Source of the DNA: Paraburkholderia guartelaensis
GTDB taxonomy: Bacteria; Pseudomonadota; Gammaproteobacteria; Burkholderiales; Burkholderiaceae
DNA length: 64,000 nucleotides
Assembly: GCF_004353905.1 (NCBI RefSeq)
Contig: NZ_SMOD01000029.1
Coordinates: forward strand, 1 to 64,000
Direction: 5' to 3'
The position numbers were made by a program, and so were the translations under genes. How positions within the stretch are numbered: position 1 is the stretch's first letter; every line of letters begins with the position of its first letter. Below are positions 34,221-43,975 of the stretch, in pieces. The notes beneath the pieces are model-generated. The model saw only the letters and a list, made by a program, of their open reading frames with translations, was not told the DNA's origin and ran no database searches.

Positions 34221-34865
34221 ATGTATAAAGCAATTAGAAAGGCAGCAGCCACTGCCGCGCTCACCATGGGCGCGGCCTTCCTGGCAGTGCCGGCCAGCGC
34301 GGCCGGTTCTCCCGACTCGGGCATTTACGCAGGCGACTGGCTGGTGCGCCTGCGCGCGATCGAGATCGCGCCGGACGCGCGCGGCAGCGGCACGCTCGGC
34401 GCGCTTGGCGCGGACGTGAACAACGCCATCGTGCCCGAGGTCGACTTTACCTACATGGCGACCAACAACATCGGCGTCGAGTTGATTCTCGGCACGTCGC
34501 GCAACCAGGTGACGTCGAACATCGGTGCACTGGGCGGCGTGGGCGTGCTGCCGCCAACACTGCTGCTGCAGTATCACTTCAACAACGCGGGCAGGGTGCG
34601 GCCGTACGTAGGCGCGGGTATCAACTACACGCTGTTCTACAACAACGGTCTGCACGCAGGCGGCCAATCGGTTTCGATCGACAACCACAGCTGGGGTCCG
34701 GCGCTGCAGTTCGGCATCGACTTCCAGGTGACGAAGCGCATCTTCGTGAACGCGGATATCAAGAAGATCTGGATGCACACCGACGCGTCGCTGGGCGGCA
34801 CGTCTCTCGGCACGCTGCATATCGATCCGCTCGTGGTGGGTCTGGGCGTCGGCATGAAGTTCTGA
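34221..34865 (+). CDS. ompW: OmpW family outer membrane beta-barrel protein
   Basis: A 214-residue protein. The signal peptide runs from MYKAIRKAAATAALTMGAAF to about ASAA. The mature barrel starts with SGIYAGDWLVRLRAIEIAPD and contains VPEVDFTYMATNNIGVELIL, LQYHFNNAGRVRPYVGAGIN and a terminal aromatic (LGVGMKF) as outer membrane proteins require. OmpW proteins form narrow hydrophobic channels for small molecules in the outer membrane. A perfect FNR box upstream suggests induction under low oxygen, which is known for ompW in enterobacteria. A terminator follows. Confidence 0.93.
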   Translation: MYKAIRKAAATAALTMGAAFLAVPASAAGSPDSGIYAGDWLVRLRAIEIAPDARGSGTLGALGADVNNAIVPEVDFTYMATNNIGVELILGTSRNQVTSNIGALGGVGVLPPTLLLQYHFNNAGRVRPYVGAGINYTLFYNNGLHAGGQSVSIDNHSWGPALQFGIDFQVTKRIFVNADIKKIWMHTDASLGGTSLGTLHIDPLVVGLGVGMKF

Positions 34866-34891
34866 TCGATCGCCTGACCACCGCTTTTTCG

Positions 34892-34917
34892 AACGCCGGC
34901 GTGCCCGGCGTTTTTTT
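34892..34917 (+). terminator. Rho-independent terminator after ompW
   Basis: AACGCCGG pairs with CCGGCGTT around CGTGC, then seven T residues. The convergent DUF1289 gene ends just beyond it. Confidence 0.9.
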
Positions 34918-34925
34918 ATCCGCGT

Positions 34926-35129
34926 TCAGGCGCGGTCTTTCTGGAAGCGCATGGCGGTGCCTTCGCGCTCGATGCGCTCCCACACGGCGCGCTTTTCCTC
35001 GTCGCTCAGAAAGACCCAGTTGGAGACTTCCCCGGCGGTGCGCCCGCAGCCTTTGCAGACGTCGTCGAAGAGTGTCGAGCACACACCGATGCACGGGCTG
35101 TCGGGGAGGTCGTGGAGATTGGATGCCAT
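34926..35129 (-). CDS. DUF1289 small cysteine-motif protein
   Basis: A 67-residue protein of the DUF1289 family. Four cysteines (C13, C17, C25, C28) in SPCIGVCSTLFDDVCKGCGR are arranged like a metal or Fe-S binding knuckle, followed by the conserved TAGEVSNWVFLSDEEKRAVW. Function is unknown. The ATG at 35129 gives the standard family start. It is convergent with ompW and divergent from the potF operon across about 465 bases. Confidence 0.88.
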   Translation of the reverse strand: MASNLHDLPDSPCIGVCSTLFDDVCKGCGRTAGEVSNWVFLSDEEKRAVWERIEREGTAMRFQKDRA

Positions 35130-35595
35130 TGAAGAGCCTTGGGGCGTGGCCGGGCGTCGCGCGCGCCGGCTTCGGTACGAAACGCCGCTATGTTAACCGA
35201 TACGGAGCGGGGCGGCCGCCCGCACCTCCAGGTGAGCCGCGGCGACGCGCGATGCGAGATGAATCGGCCAGGCCATTGCAAGGCGATAGCAAGGTGGTGG
35301 GCGGCGCTGCGCCCTGGCGGCAGCAGGCCGTAGCGCGCATGCGCCACCGAAGCGGTTTTTTGTGGACACGGCCCGTGAAACGGCTAAAATTGCGCGCGAT
35401 TTACCGTCCGCGCGCGGCTTGCCGTGTTTCCATGGCCCATGTTCCGTTTGCGCGACACGCCTGCGTTTTATTTCTTGCCGGGCGGGTTTGATGGTAGGTT
35501 TTGGGAAAGTCAGGGGAGCCGTGCACAAGCGACACAAAGCACGGCACTAAGCGAGGCAGGCAGCCGGCCGGAGCCGGTCAGGATCGGAGAACGGG
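35130..35595. other. Intergenic region upstream of potF, with a candidate promoter
   Basis: No supported gene in this stretch. TAAAAT at 35385-35390 in the context CGGCTAAAATTGCG is a good -10, with a poor -35 (TGTGGA around 35361). A leader of about 200 bases would result. No recognisable riboswitch or hairpin is apparent to me in that leader. Confidence 0.45.
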
Positions 35596-36696
35596 ATGAA
35601 GAAAGGGGTTGTGGCGCAACTGGCCGCGCTCGCACTGTGCGCGGCGCCGTGGATGACGTCGGTGGCGAAGGACACGCAGCTGAACGTGTACAACTGGTCC
35701 GATTACATCGCCAAGGACACGATTCCGAACTTCACGAAGCAGACCGGCGTTCAGGTCAAGTACGACAACTACGACAGCGACGACACGCTCCAGGCCAAGC
35801 TGCTCGCTGGCAATTCGGGCTACGACATCGTCGTGCCGACCAGCAATTACGCGGGCAAGCAGATCGCCGCCGGCATTTTCGCGCCGCTCGACAAGTCGAA
35901 GATCCCCAACCTCAAGTATCTCGATCCGCAGCTGATGGCGCTCGTCGCCGGCGCGGATCCGGGCAACAAGTACGCGGTGCCCTGGGCGTACGGCACGACG
36001 GGTCTCGCCTATAACGTCACGAAGGCGCAGCAGATCCTCGGCAAGAATGTGCCGCTCGACAACTGGGACATCCTCTTCAAGCCCGAGAACATCTCGAAGC
36101 TGAAGGCCTGCGGCGTGTCCGTGCTCGACGCGCCGGACCAGATGTTCGCGGCCGCGCTGCACTACATCGGCAAGGACCCGCTCTCGACGAATCCGGACGA
36201 CTATCGCGCCGCGCTCGCGATGATGAAGAAGATCCGCCCGTACATCACGCAGTTCAACTCGTCGGGCTACATCAACGACCTCGTGGGCGGCGACATCTGC
36301 TTCGCGTACGGCTGGTCGGGCGACGTCGTGATCGCCAAGCACCGTGCCATCGACGCGAAGAAGCCCTACAAGATCGAGTACTACATCCCGAAGGGCGGCG
36401 CGCCGATCTGGTTTGACGTGATGACCATCCCGAAGGATGCCCAGCACAAGGAAGCCGCGCACGAGTGGATCAACTACATCGAGACGCCGCAGGTCCACGC
36501 AGCGATCACGAACGCGGTCTACTACCCGAGCGCGAACGCGGAAGCACGCAAGTACGTGGACAAGGACATCGCCAACGACCCGGCCGTGTACCCGCCGCCC
36601 GAAGTCCTGAAGACGCTGTTCCTGCTCAAGCCGCTGCCGCCTGAGATCCAGCGCCTGCAGACGCGTCTGTGGACCGAGTTCAAGTCGGGCCGCTGA
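35596..36696 (+). CDS. potF: Putrescine/polyamine ABC transporter, periplasmic binding protein
   Basis: A 366-residue PotF/SpuD-type receptor. The signal peptide is MKKGVVAQLAALALCAAPWM with cleavage near SVAK. The mature protein begins TQLNVYNWSDYIAKDTIPNF, the classic family start, and contains NSGYDIVVPTSNYAGKQIAA, VPWAYGTTGLAYNV and GDICFAYGWSGDV, which supply aromatic and acidic polyamine-binding residues. It is first in potFGHI. A hairpin with a T-rich tail separates it from potG, consistent with the binding protein being made in excess. Confidence 0.93.
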   Translation: MKKGVVAQLAALALCAAPWMTSVAKDTQLNVYNWSDYIAKDTIPNFTKQTGVQVKYDNYDSDDTLQAKLLAGNSGYDIVVPTSNYAGKQIAAGIFAPLDKSKIPNLKYLDPQLMALVAGADPGNKYAVPWAYGTTGLAYNVTKAQQILGKNVPLDNWDILFKPENISKLKACGVSVLDAPDQMFAAALHYIGKDPLSTNPDDYRAALAMMKKIRPYITQFNSSGYINDLVGGDICFAYGWSGDVVIAKHRAIDAKKPYKIEYYIPKGGAPIWFDVMTIPKDAQHKEAAHEWINYIETPQVHAAITNAVYYPSANAEARKYVDKDIANDPAVYPPPEVLKTLFLLKPLPPEIQRLQTRLWTEFKSGR

Positions 36697-36739
36697 CGCG
36701 GTCACCGCCGCGGTTGAAATTCGATCCCGTTTTACCCCG

Positions 36740-36769
36740 AGCCCTCGGCACGATGCCGGGGGCTTTGTT
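36740..36769 (+). terminator. Intra-operon hairpin terminator/attenuator between potF and potG
   Basis: AGCCCTCGGCA and TGCCGGGGGCT form eleven consecutive pairs (one G-T) around CGA, followed by TTGTT. It lies in the 123-base gap between the receptor and ATPase genes, so it probably causes partial termination. Confidence 0.75.
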
Positions 36770-36819
36770 CGTCAACCCCGTCCAGCATTCACGCAGAAAC
36801 AGGCAGGGCAGAGAGAATC

Positions 36820-37976
<1,157 letters not shown>

Positions 37977-37980
<4 letters not shown>

Positions 37981-38912
37981 GCGCGACGACTTTCCGCAGC
38001 ATCCTGAACTGGCCGGCGAAGCGCTTCAATCTGACCGGGCGCACGGCCGTCGTGGCGGGCCCGTTCATCTGGTTGCTGCTGTTCTTCCTCGTGCCGTTCA
38101 TCCTGGTGGTGAAGATCAGCTTCGCCGACCAGCAGCTCGGCATTCCTCCGTACACGGAGCTGACGTCGTTCGCGGATGGCGTCTGGCATATCGCGCTCGA
38201 CTTTTCGCACTACGCGTTCCTGTTCCAGGACAGCCTGTACTTCGCGACTTACGTGAATTCGGTGGTCGTGGCGGCAATTTCGACGCTGCTATGCCTCATC
38301 ATCGGCTATCCGATGGCGTACTACATCGCGCGCTCGAATCCGGCCTCGCGCAACATCCTCATGATGGCCGTGATGCTGCCGTTCTGGACGTCGTTCCTGA
38401 TCCGCGTGTACGCTTGGATCGGCATCCTGAAGAACAACGGACTGCTGAACAATTTCCTGATGTCGATCGGCATCATCCATTCGCCCATCGAGCTTTATCA
38501 CACGAACACGGCCGTCTATATCGGCATGGTGTATTCGTATCTGCCGTTTCTCGTGATGCCGCTCTACGCGCACCTCGTGAAGATGGACCTCACGTTGCTC
38601 GAAGCCGCCTACGACCTGGGCGCGAAGCCATGGCGCGCGTTCGTGGAGATCACGCTGCCGCTCTCGAAGAACGGCATCATCGCCGGCTGCCTGCTCGTGT
38701 TCATTCCGGCGGTGGGCGAGTACGTGATTCCTGAGCTGCTCGGCGGCGCGAACACGCTGATGATCGGCCGCGTCATGTGGAACGAGTTCTTCGACAATGC
38801 CGACTGGCCGATGGCCTCCGCGGTGACCTGCGCGATGGTGCTCCTGCTGCTCGTGCCGATGGCGCTGTTCCAGCACTATCAGGCGAAGGAACTGGAGGGC
38901 CGCGGCAAATGA
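37977..38912 (+). CDS. potH: Polyamine ABC transporter permease
   Basis: A 311-residue permease with six transmembrane helices. It starts MSATTFRSILNWPAKRFNLT at the ATG overlapping the potG stop. FIWLLLFFLVPFILVVKISF is the first helix, and the coupling EAA loop reads LLEAAYDLGAKPWRAFVEIT followed by LPLSKNGIIAG. NSVVVAAISTLLCLIIGYPM is typical of PotH. It overlaps potI by four bases, so stoichiometric synthesis of the permease pair is likely. Confidence 0.95.
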
Positions 38913-39727
38913 AACCGAATCGCGTTCTGCAGTTCATCGCGCTCGGCCTCGGCTTTGCGTTCCTCTACATTCCGATCCTGAGCCTCGTCGTCTACTCGTT
39001 CAACGAGTCGCAACTCGTGACGGTGTGGACGCGCTTTTCCACGCGCTGGTATCAGGCGCTCATCACCGATGACGAGTTGATCACGGCCGCATGGCTCTCG
39101 CTGCGCATTGCGCTGATGACCGCGTTCGCCTCGGTGTTCATCGGCACGTGGGCGGGCTTCGTGCTCGCGCGCATGGGGCGCTTTCGCGGCTTCACGCTCT
39201 TCTCGGGCATGATCAACGCCCCGCTGGTGATTCCCGAAGTGATCCAGGGCATTTCGCTGCTGCTGCTGTTCGTGGAAATGGGCAAGCTGATCGGCTGGCC
39301 CGCGGGTCGCGGCGTGTTCACGATCTGGATCGGCCACGTCATGCTGTGCATTTCGTACGTCGCCATCATCGTGCAGTCGCGCGTGCGCGAGTTGAACCCA
39401 TCGCTCGAAGAAGCGGCGCTGGACCTTGGCGCAACGCCCTTCAAGGTGTTTTTCCAGATCACGCTGCCGCTCATCTCGCAGGCGCTTGCGGCGGGCTGGC
39501 TGCTGTCGTTCACGCTGTCGATCGACGATCTGGTGCTCTCGGCGTTCCTTTCGGGCCCGGGCTCGACCACGTTGCCGCTCGTGGTGTTTTCGCGCGTGCG
39601 CCTCGGCCTGAACCCGGAGATGAATGCGCTCGCGACGCTCTTCATCGCGGTCGTGACGGTGGGTGTGATCGCCGGCAACTACTTCATGCAGCGCGCAGAG
39701 CGCAAGCGGATGGCGATGGCCGTCTGA
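38909..39727 (+). CDS. potI: Polyamine ABC transporter permease
   Basis: A 272-residue permease partner of PotH. It starts MKPNRVLQFIALGLGFAFLY at the overlapping ATG. The EAA loop is SLEEAALDLGATPFKVFFQI followed by TLPLISQALAAG, and TLSIDDLVLSAFLSGPGSTT is a PotI landmark. It is the last gene of the operon and is followed by a bidirectional hairpin terminator. Confidence 0.95.
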   Translation: MKPNRVLQFIALGLGFAFLYIPILSLVVYSFNESQLVTVWTRFSTRWYQALITDDELITAAWLSLRIALMTAFASVFIGTWAGFVLARMGRFRGFTLFSGMINAPLVIPEVIQGISLLLLFVEMGKLIGWPAGRGVFTIWIGHVMLCISYVAIIVQSRVRELNPSLEEAALDLGATPFKVFFQITLPLISQALAAGWLLSFTLSIDDLVLSAFLSGPGSTTLPLVVFSRVRLGLNPEMNALATLFIAVVTVGVIAGNYFMQRAERKRMAMAV

Positions 39728-39758
39728 GCGGCGCCGCGCTTCGAAGCGCATGCAAAAA

Positions 39759-39797
39759 ACGGCGCGCGGGCAGTGATGTCCGCGCGCCGTTTGCTTT
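39759..39797. terminator. Bidirectional terminator between potI and the chemoreceptor gene
   Basis: ACGGCGCGCGG pairs with CCGCGCGCCGT around GCAGTGATGT. A run of six A residues precedes it and TTTGCTTTT follows, so it serves the convergent genes on both sides. Confidence 0.8.
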
Positions 39798-39810
39798 TGC
39801 GGTGCAGTCG

Positions 39811-41232
39811 TTACAGCCGGTATCCCATGCGAAACCCGCCCCAGTGCCGCCCGTTCACGAAGATCGGCGCGGAGGCGTCCTTCATCATCACGAACGTGCC
39901 GCCGCCCATGTCGCGACGATAGGTTTGCAGCAGGAAGGGCTTGGTATGCGAACCGGCGGCACGGCCCGCGCGGTCGTTGAAAATTCGATGATTGCGGCAG
40001 TTCGCGGCGTTCCACACCGGGTCGGCGCCCTGCGGATGCGAGAACTTGCGATTGTGGGTCGGTATGTAGCCGCGCGGATCGATCGCGACGCAGAAGGCGA
40101 CGCGTTCGTCGAACGTGAGCAGCGGTTCGAGGATCGGGGGCAACACGCGGTCGGTGAAGGCCGTAAAGCGCGTCATATGCTGCTGCGGGTTCGTGTCCGG
40201 CACCGGCGCGTAGACGCTGTCGAACAGATCCGCTTCGCCGATCTCGCCGCGCGCGAGCGCGCCTTCGAACAGCTTGCTCACCTGGGCGGCGGCGCGCTGC
40301 ACTGTCTCGATAAAGCGGGTGTCGTCGGTTTCCACACCGGTTGCGGCGGAAAGCTCGATGAGCGTTTCCGAGACCTCGAGCAGCCGGCCGAGCTGATCCT
40401 TCGCCTGCACGAAGTTGCGCCCCGAATCTTCGACGCCCGCGACCATCTCGCCCACCTGGCTTTCGAGTCCGTCGCATTTCGTTTCGATCTCGCCCGTGAG
40501 CTGGGCGATCTGGCCGGCGTGCTCGTCGAGCTGCATGATCGCCTGGCCGGTGCTGTGCACCGCCTCGCCGATCGTGTGCGTGCCCTCGCGCACGCGGTAC
40601 GCGCGTTCGGTGTTGGCGGTACCCTCGGCGATGAGCTGCTCGGTTTGCTGCGTGAGTTGCCCGAGGGTTTGCTCGATCTGGCCGGTGGCCTGCGCAGTCT
40701 TGGCGGAGAGGTTCTTCACCTCGGCCGCGACCACGGCGAAGCTCTTGCCGGACTCGCCCGCGCGCGCCGCTTCGATGGCCGCGTTGAGCGCGAGAAGCTG
40801 GGTTTGCCGCGCGATCAGGGAGATTTCCTCGGAGACCTTCGAGACATGCGCGAGCGCGCTTTTGAGCGCCCGGATCTGCGTCTCGATGACGGTGACGCTC
40901 TCCACGAGGCCGTGAATGTCGGCAAGCGAATCCTCGATGGTCTGCTGCGACTGCTGGACGGTGGCGGCGGTGCCGGTGCTCAGCTCGCGCATTGCGCGGG
41001 CCGCCGTGGCGATCTGATGGTTGCCGGCGAGGGTGTGGGCTGCCGACTCGCGCAGGGCGTGGCACACGTCGGTCTGACGCTGCACGCGCGCGGCGACTTC
41101 GTCGACATGGCCTGCCACGTCGCAAATCTCGATACCGAGCCTGCCGGCATGCGCGGCAATGTCGCCGACCACGCCGGCGGATTTTCCCGCGCGGCGGCGA
41201 CCGCGCAGACCCAGCAAACGCAAACGTGCCAT
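39811..41232 (-). CDS. Methyl-accepting chemotaxis protein without membrane segments
   Basis: A 473-residue protein with no hydrophobic helix. A short basic N-terminus leads into the coiled-coil signalling domain, whose hairpin tip is EEISLIARQTQLLALNAAIE followed by AARAGESGKSFAVVAAEVK. The C-terminal 130 residues (from about FTAFTDRVLPPILEPL) form a separate domain with FCVAIDPRGYIPTHNRKFSH and NGRHWGGFRMGYRL. So the sensory part probably lies after the signalling hairpin and the protein is cytoplasmic. ATG 41232 follows AAAGGAGA. A longer start (41274) precedes this ribosome binding site. Confidence 0.88.
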   Translation of the reverse strand: MARLRLLGLRGRRRAGKSAGVVGDIAAHAGRLGIEICDVAGHVDEVAARVQRQTDVCHALRESAAHTLAGNHQIATAARAMRELSTGTAATVQQSQQTIEDSLADIHGLVESVTVIETQIRALKSALAHVSKVSEEISLIARQTQLLALNAAIEAARAGESGKSFAVVAAEVKNLSAKTAQATGQIEQTLGQLTQQTEQLIAEGTANTERAYRVREGTHTIGEAVHSTGQAIMQLDEHAGQIAQLTGEIETKCDGLESQVGEMVAGVEDSGRNFVQAKDQLGRLLEVSETLIELSAATGVETDDTRFIETVQRAAAQVSKLFEGALARGEIGEADLFDSVYAPVPDTNPQQHMTRFTAFTDRVLPPILEPLLTFDERVAFCVAIDPRGYIPTHNRKFSHPQGADPVWNAANCRNHRIFNDRAGRAAGSHTKPFLLQTYRRDMGGGTFVMMKDASAPIFVNGRHWGGFRMGYRL

Positions 41233-41451
41233 CGGGTGTCTCCTTTCCCGGTGCGCCATGAAAGCTGCGGACAACTGCCCAAAGCTGTGGGCCCGGTCGT
41301 CAGCAGGTTCGATCGCCGGGCTTTCTGAACTTGTTTACGGCGCGTAATACGGCGACTTGAGCGCAGGGGTGGCGCCTGGCGCTATGATCGGGAACTCGGG
41401 CGCTTCGAAAGCCGGAAAAGAGGAGCAAAGGGGCGTCGCGACGGGAGCAAG

Positions 41452-41583
41452 ATGATAGAAGCGATTTTCGGCGGGAGCGCGCCGCTCGCGCTCTGGCAGC
41501 AGCTGATCCAGCTCTGGGAGCTGATCGTGATGGTGTTGCGCTTCCTCTGGGAGCTGGTGAAGCTCCTCGGCGGCGGCGGTTGA
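41452..41583 (+). CDS. Candidate 43-residue hydrophobic small protein
   Basis: The ATG at 41452 follows GGGAGCAAG and opens a frame of 43 codons ending TGA at 41583, 18 bases before the methyltransferase start. The product starts MIEAIFGGSAPLALWQQLIQ and continues LWELIVMVLRFLWELVKLLG, ending in four glycines. It is strongly amphipathic or membrane-seeking with three Trp and many Leu. Codon choice is GC3-rich as in real genes here. I do not recognise it. It could be a small membrane protein or a translated leader peptide for the methyltransferase. Confidence 0.5.
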   Translation: MIEAIFGGSAPLALWQQLIQLWELIVMVLRFLWELVKLLGGGG

Positions 41584-41601
41584 ACGACAAAAGGGCAGAC
41601 G

Positions 41602-42372
41602 ATGATCGACGATTCCACCCGGCGTTTCACCGACCGGGTCGCAGATTACGTGAAATTCCGGCCGACCTATCCGCGCGAAGTGGCGACTTTCGTGCATGTG
41701 GAGTGCGGCATCGCGCCGGGCGCGCCGGTGGCCGACATCGGCGCGGGTACGGGCCTCTCCACGAAGCTCTTTCTCGACGCGGGCCATCCGGTCACGGCCG
41801 TCGAGCCGAACGCGGCCATGCGCGCCGCGGCGGACGAACTGCTAGGCGTCTACAAGGGCTATCGCAGCGTGGCCGGCACTGCGGAGGCGACGACGCTCGA
41901 TGACGCGAGCGTGGATCTCGTGAGCGCCGCGCAGGCGTTCCACTGGTTCCACAAGACCGACGCGCAGCGCGAATTCGCGCGCATCCTCAAGCCGCGCGGC
42001 AAGATCGTGCTGTTCTGGAACAGCCGTCTGCTCGAAGGCTCGGCGTTTCTGGCGGGCTACGAGGCGCTCCTGCAGCGGTTTTGCCCCGAATACGCGCGCG
42101 TGGCCGAAACCTATCCCGACTCGGCCGCGATGGCCGACTGGTTCGGCGACGGCTTCGAGCATCAGACCGTGTTCCCGAACGCGCAACTGCTCGACTTCGA
42201 TGGCCTGCGCGGACGGCTGATGTCGTCGTCGTACGCGCCGCGCGCGGGCGATGAACGCCACGAGCCGATGCTCGCGGCGCTGCGCGAGCTGTTCGATGCG
42301 ACACAAAAGGACGGCACCGTGAACTTCGCCTACGAGACGCGCGTGTACGCCGGGCATCCGCAGCGCGTCTAG
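41602..42372 (+). CDS. Class I SAM-dependent methyltransferase (Methyltransf_11)
   Basis: A 256-residue protein. The SAM-binding motif I is VADIGAGTGLSTKLFLDAGH, followed by the acidic VTAVEPNAAMRAAADELL (motif II) and DLVSAAQAFHWFHKTDAQRE (motif IV). It resembles the UbiE/Tam-like small-molecule methyltransferase branch, but nothing fixes the substrate. An AAAGGG ribosome binding site precedes the ATG. Its TAG overlaps the stop codon of the convergent monooxygenase gene through a shared CTAG. Confidence 0.9.
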   Translation: MIDDSTRRFTDRVADYVKFRPTYPREVATFVHVECGIAPGAPVADIGAGTGLSTKLFLDAGHPVTAVEPNAAMRAAADELLGVYKGYRSVAGTAEATTLDDASVDLVSAAQAFHWFHKTDAQREFARILKPRGKIVLFWNSRLLEGSAFLAGYEALLQRFCPEYARVAETYPDSAAMADWFGDGFEHQTVFPNAQLLDFDGLRGRLMSSSYAPRAGDERHEPMLAALRELFDATQKDGTVNFAYETRVYAGHPQRV

Positions 42373-43859
42373 CGCTCGAACGCGTAGTCGGCGGTGCGCA
42401 CGCGGCGCGTTCTACGGCGGAACATGAACGTGAAGCCGGGCCATAGCGCGGTGTTCTTGCCCGCCTGCGTCAGGTAGTAGCTGCGGCAGCCCGACTGCCA
42501 CACGGTGCGCGCGAACCGCGCCTGCACACGCGCGTTCCAGCTTCGCTGCGCCTCTGCGCGAACTTCCATCGTGCGGGCGCCCGAGCGCTGCAGCGCTCGG
42601 ATGCAGGCCGCGATATAGGCGATATGCGACTCGATCATGTAGACCATCGAGTTGTGCCCGAGCGCCGTGTTCGGCCCGATCACGAAGAAGAGATTCGGGA
42701 AGCCCGCGACGCTCGCGCCGAGGTAGGCCTCGGGGCCGTCGCGCCGCCACATCTCGCCGAGGTCCTGGCCACCCACGCCCGTCACCTGGAAAGGCGCGTC
42801 CACATCGTTGACCTGGAAGCCCGTGCCGCAGACGATCGCGTCGTAAGGCCGATGCGTGCCGTCGACGGTGACGATGCCATCGGCGACGACCTCGCGGATC
42901 GCGTCGGTCACCAGCTCGACGTTGGGCTGCGCGAGGGCAGGGTAGTAGTCGCTCGAGAGCAGCACGCGCTTGCAGCCCAGCAGATAGTCGGGTGTGAGCC
43001 GCGCGCGCAGGTCGGGGTCTTTCACCTTGTGCGCGAGGTAGCTCAGCGCGAACTTCGTCGGCGTCCTGAGCAGGCGCGGCTCTACCGCAAAGCCGAGAGC
43101 GCGCGATTCGTGCTGCCAGTAAATCTTTGCGCGCGCCACGCGTTGCGCAAAGGGCATGTGCCGATAAATCCAGCGCCAGCGCTCGCTGATGGCGCGGTCG
43201 GGCCGCGGCATGATCCACGGCGGCGTGCGCTGAAACACCGTGAGTTGCGCCGCACGCGGCTGGACATGCGGCACGAACTGGATCGCGCTCGCACCGGTGC
43301 CGATCACGGCGATGCGCTTGCCTTCGAGCGCATAGTCGTGGTCCCAGCGCGCCGAGTGGAAGAGCTTGCCTTCGAAGCGCTCGATGCCCGCGATATTCGG
43401 CAGCTGCGGACGCGAGAGCGGACCGTTCGCGGCGGTCACGATATCGGCTTCGATCGTCGTGATCGCGCCGTCGCGTTCGATTTCCACCTGCCAGACGCCG
43501 CGCGCCTCCAGGAAGCGCGCCGCGCGCACGCGCGAACGGTATTCGATGAAGCGCTCGACGTCGTACTTGTGCGCACAATGGCGCAGGTAGTCGAGAATTT
43601 CGTGCTGCGGCGCGTAGGTGCGCGTCCACGCCGGATTCAGCTCGAACGAAAACGAATAGAGGTGCGAAGGAATATCGCAAGCGGCGCCCGGATAGGCGTT
43701 GTCGCGCCAGGTGCCGCCGAGGCGTTCGGCGGCCTCATAGATCGTGAACGAATCCACGCCCATGTTACGCAGCCGGATCGCCATGCCGATGCCGGAAAAG
43801 CCGCTGCCGATGATGGCGATGCGCAGCGCGCCCCCGTTGCCGAGCGCTTGATTGGCCAT
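42369..43859 (-). CDS. Flavin-containing monooxygenase, Baeyer-Villiger type
   Basis: A 496-residue flavoprotein. The FAD motif is IAIIGSGFSGIGMAIRLRNM near residue 15. The Baeyer-Villiger fingerprint FXGXXXHXXXWD is FEGKLFHSARWD, and the NADPH motif is IAVIGTGASAIQFVPHVQ. The ATG motif region reads DAIVCGTGFQVNDVDAPFQV. It would insert oxygen next to a ketone using NADPH and O2. The physiological ketone is unknown. It is convergent with the methyltransferase gene. Confidence 0.9.
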   Translation of the reverse strand: MANQALGNGGALRIAIIGSGFSGIGMAIRLRNMGVDSFTIYEAAERLGGTWRDNAYPGAACDIPSHLYSFSFELNPAWTRTYAPQHEILDYLRHCAHKYDVERFIEYRSRVRAARFLEARGVWQVEIERDGAITTIEADIVTAANGPLSRPQLPNIAGIERFEGKLFHSARWDHDYALEGKRIAVIGTGASAIQFVPHVQPRAAQLTVFQRTPPWIMPRPDRAISERWRWIYRHMPFAQRVARAKIYWQHESRALGFAVEPRLLRTPTKFALSYLAHKVKDPDLRARLTPDYLLGCKRVLLSSDYYPALAQPNVELVTDAIREVVADGIVTVDGTHRPYDAIVCGTGFQVNDVDAPFQVTGVGGQDLGEMWRRDGPEAYLGASVAGFPNLFFVIGPNTALGHNSMVYMIESHIAYIAACIRALQRSGARTMEVRAEAQRSWNARVQARFARTVWQSGCRSYYLTQAGKNTALWPGFTFMFRRRTRRVRTADYAFER

Positions 43860-43975
43860 GTGTGCGTCCGCCGTTATGTGTGATGTGCTGCGTATTCTTC
43901 GCGCCGATGCAAAACGGGCTCCATGAAGGAGCCCGTCGTTGCGTCAGCGGCGTGCGCTGGGGAAGCCTCAGGCGT

